This document shows, in pieces, positions 63,112 to 64,000 of a DNA stretch of 64,000 nucleotides. The number at the start of each line of letters is the position of its first letter. Positions within the stretch are counted from its first letter, which is position 1. The position numbers and the translations under genes are program-made. The notes under the pieces were generated by a model. It worked only from the letters and a program-made list of their open reading frames with translations. It was not told the origin of the DNA and did not search any database. Source of the DNA: an uncultured Thomasclavelia sp. (lineage in GTDB: Bacteria; Bacillota_I; Bacilli_A; Erysipelotrichales; Coprobacillaceae); contig NZ_CALUXO010000018.1 in NCBI RefSeq assembly GCF_944324745.1, positions 28,939-92,938 of the forward strand, written 5' to 3'.

Positions 63112-64000
63112 ACAATTAGAGCCAAAATACGATCACAAAAAAGTAGAAGCTGGTAAATATCAGCATTGGCTAGAAAAAAAATATTTTGAAGCTGGAGATA
63201 CTAGTAAAAAACCGTATTCGATTGTTATTCCACCACCTAATGTAACTGGAAAATTACATTTAGGGCATGCTTGGGATACAACATTACAGGATATGATCAT
63301 TCGTTATAAAAGAATGCAAGGCTATGATGCTTTATGGCTTCCAGGAATGGACCATGCTGGAATAGCTACTCAAGCTAAGGTTGAAGCTAGAATGCGTGAA
63401 GATGGTATTTCTCGTTATGATCTAGGACGCGAAGGTTTCTTAGAAAAAGCCTGGTCTTGGAAAGAAGAATATGCTTCAATCATTCGTAGTCAATGGGAAA
63501 AATTAGGTTTATCTTTAGACTATTCCAAAGAACGTTTTACTTTAGATGAGGGATTAAGTGAAGCGGTCAAAGAAGTATTTGTTACTTTATATAATGAAGG
63601 TTTGATTTATCAAGGTGAAAGAATCATCAATTGGGATCCAGTACAAAGAACAGCCTTAAGTAATATTGAAGTAATCCATAAAGAAATTGAAGGTCATATG
63701 TATTATTTCAAATATCAAATCGTTGATAGTGATGAACAGTTGGTCATTGCTACAACTCGTCCTGAAACTATGTTTGCCGATCAGGCTATCTTTGTCCATC
63801 CAGATGATAAGCGTTATACCCATTTAGTTGGTAAAAAAGTAATCAACCCAGCTAATGGTGAAGAGCTTCCAATCATGGCTGATAGCTATATTGATATGTC
63901 ATTTGGAACGGCGGTAATGAAATGTACTCCAGCCCATGACCCTAATGACTTTGCACTAGCTAAAAAATATAATTTAGCGATGCCAATTTGTATGAATGAT
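63104..64000 (+). CDS. valS: Valyl-tRNA synthetase (3' end outside window)
   Basis: The first 299 codons of a class I synthetase. [20 protein letters not shown] contains the HIGH signature (HLGH) preceded by the PPPNVTG typical of Val[14 protein letters not shown] and, later, the editing domain with [13 protein letters not shown] and the [10 protein letters not shown] signature follow. ATG 63104 has six bases to GAGGGGG; ATG 63101 is possible. It charges tRNA-Val and hydrolyses Thr-tRNA. The KMSKS part lies beyond the window. Confidence 0.96.
   Translation, partial: MSKQLEPKYDHKKVEAGKYQHWLEKKYFEAGDTSKKPYSIVIPPPNVTGKLHLGHAWDTTLQDMIIRYKRMQGYDALWLPGMDHAGIATQAKVEARMREDGISRYDLGREGFLEKAWSWKEEYASIIRSQWEKLGLSLDYSKERFTLDEGLSEAVKEVFVTLYNEGLIYQGERIINWDPVQRTALSNIEVIHKEIEGHMYYFKYQIVDSDEQLVIATTRPETMFADQAIFVHPDDKRYTHLVGKKVINPANGEELPIMADSYIDMSFGTAVMKCTPAHDPNDFALAKKYNLAMPICMND

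Noticed and set aside
1..64000. CRISPR arrays, rRNA genes, intact insertion sequences
   Set aside because: I found no regularly spaced direct repeats, rRNA sequence or transposase; the only recombinase is the broken integrase.

Overview
The window looks like a chromosomal segment from a low-GC, AT-rich, spore-forming Firmicute. Erysipelotrichia (the Coprobacillus / Erysipelatoclostridium ramosum group) is my best guess. The grounds are base composition, housekeeping protein sequences, a DNPR-type MurE (meso-DAP peptidoglycan), and homologs of Bacillus GerE, GerM, SpoVID and YsxE in Bacillus-like order. The taxon is inferred; no rRNA lies in the window.

Layout. 1-8.2 kb: a truncated aminotransferase, a glycosyltransferase, cysE with a PAP2 phosphatase, an AI-2E-family transporter, a PF12897-type aminotransferase, and an aldo/keto reductase with its MerR regulator and operator. 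8.3-10.1 kb: small unknown genes and a decayed tyrosine integrase abutting the 3' end of tRNA-Arg(CCG), the relic of an integrated element. 10.3-12.5 kb: an exported Cys/His-rich repeat protein, an ECF sigma factor and an RsgI-like anti-sigma with a His-rich tail, facing a membrane protein gene that overlaps them. 12.6-16.3 kb: a lipid kinase, then a P-type cation ATPase behind a yybP-ykoY (Mn2+) riboswitch. 16.3-19.7 kb: a candidate structured RNA, a Fic protein with an altered active site, murE, a frameshifted acetyltransferase and a ParB-like protein. 19.7-23.5 kb (minus): metF, a free-standing MetH activation protein and a short metH. 24-27 kb: hemolysin III, lspA-rluD-dCMP deaminase.

27-37.5 kb is a housekeeping/sporulation backbone (rnhC, cvpA, mutS2, uvrC, gerE-like, ysnB-like, gerM-like). 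Within it are a VanY-like protein that has lost its zinc ligands, a cyclophilin-like protein, an orphan gene and AraC/ThuA relics. 38.5-54.8 kb is an accessory block: LysR with two tandem NmrA-like reductases, a GNAT enzyme, a two-component system, three tandem paralogous FtsX-type permeases with one ATPase, and a YeiH exporter with a divergent LysR. 54.8-64 kb resumes the backbone: TPR-like gene, tig, lon, engB, spoVID-like, ysxE-like, a T-box leader, an unfamiliar gene and valS, which runs off the window.

The most interesting points are: the ECF/anti-sigma/Cys-His protein cassette; the three-permease ABC module with its two-component system; the pseudoenzymes (VanY-like, Fic, YsxE-like); two candidate non-coding RNAs (2.3 kb and 16.4 kb); and candidate sporulation-sigma promoters before the gerE-, gerM- and spoVID-like genes. 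Genes are compact, and many convergent pairs share one bidirectional terminator in which a stop codon lies inside the hairpin.
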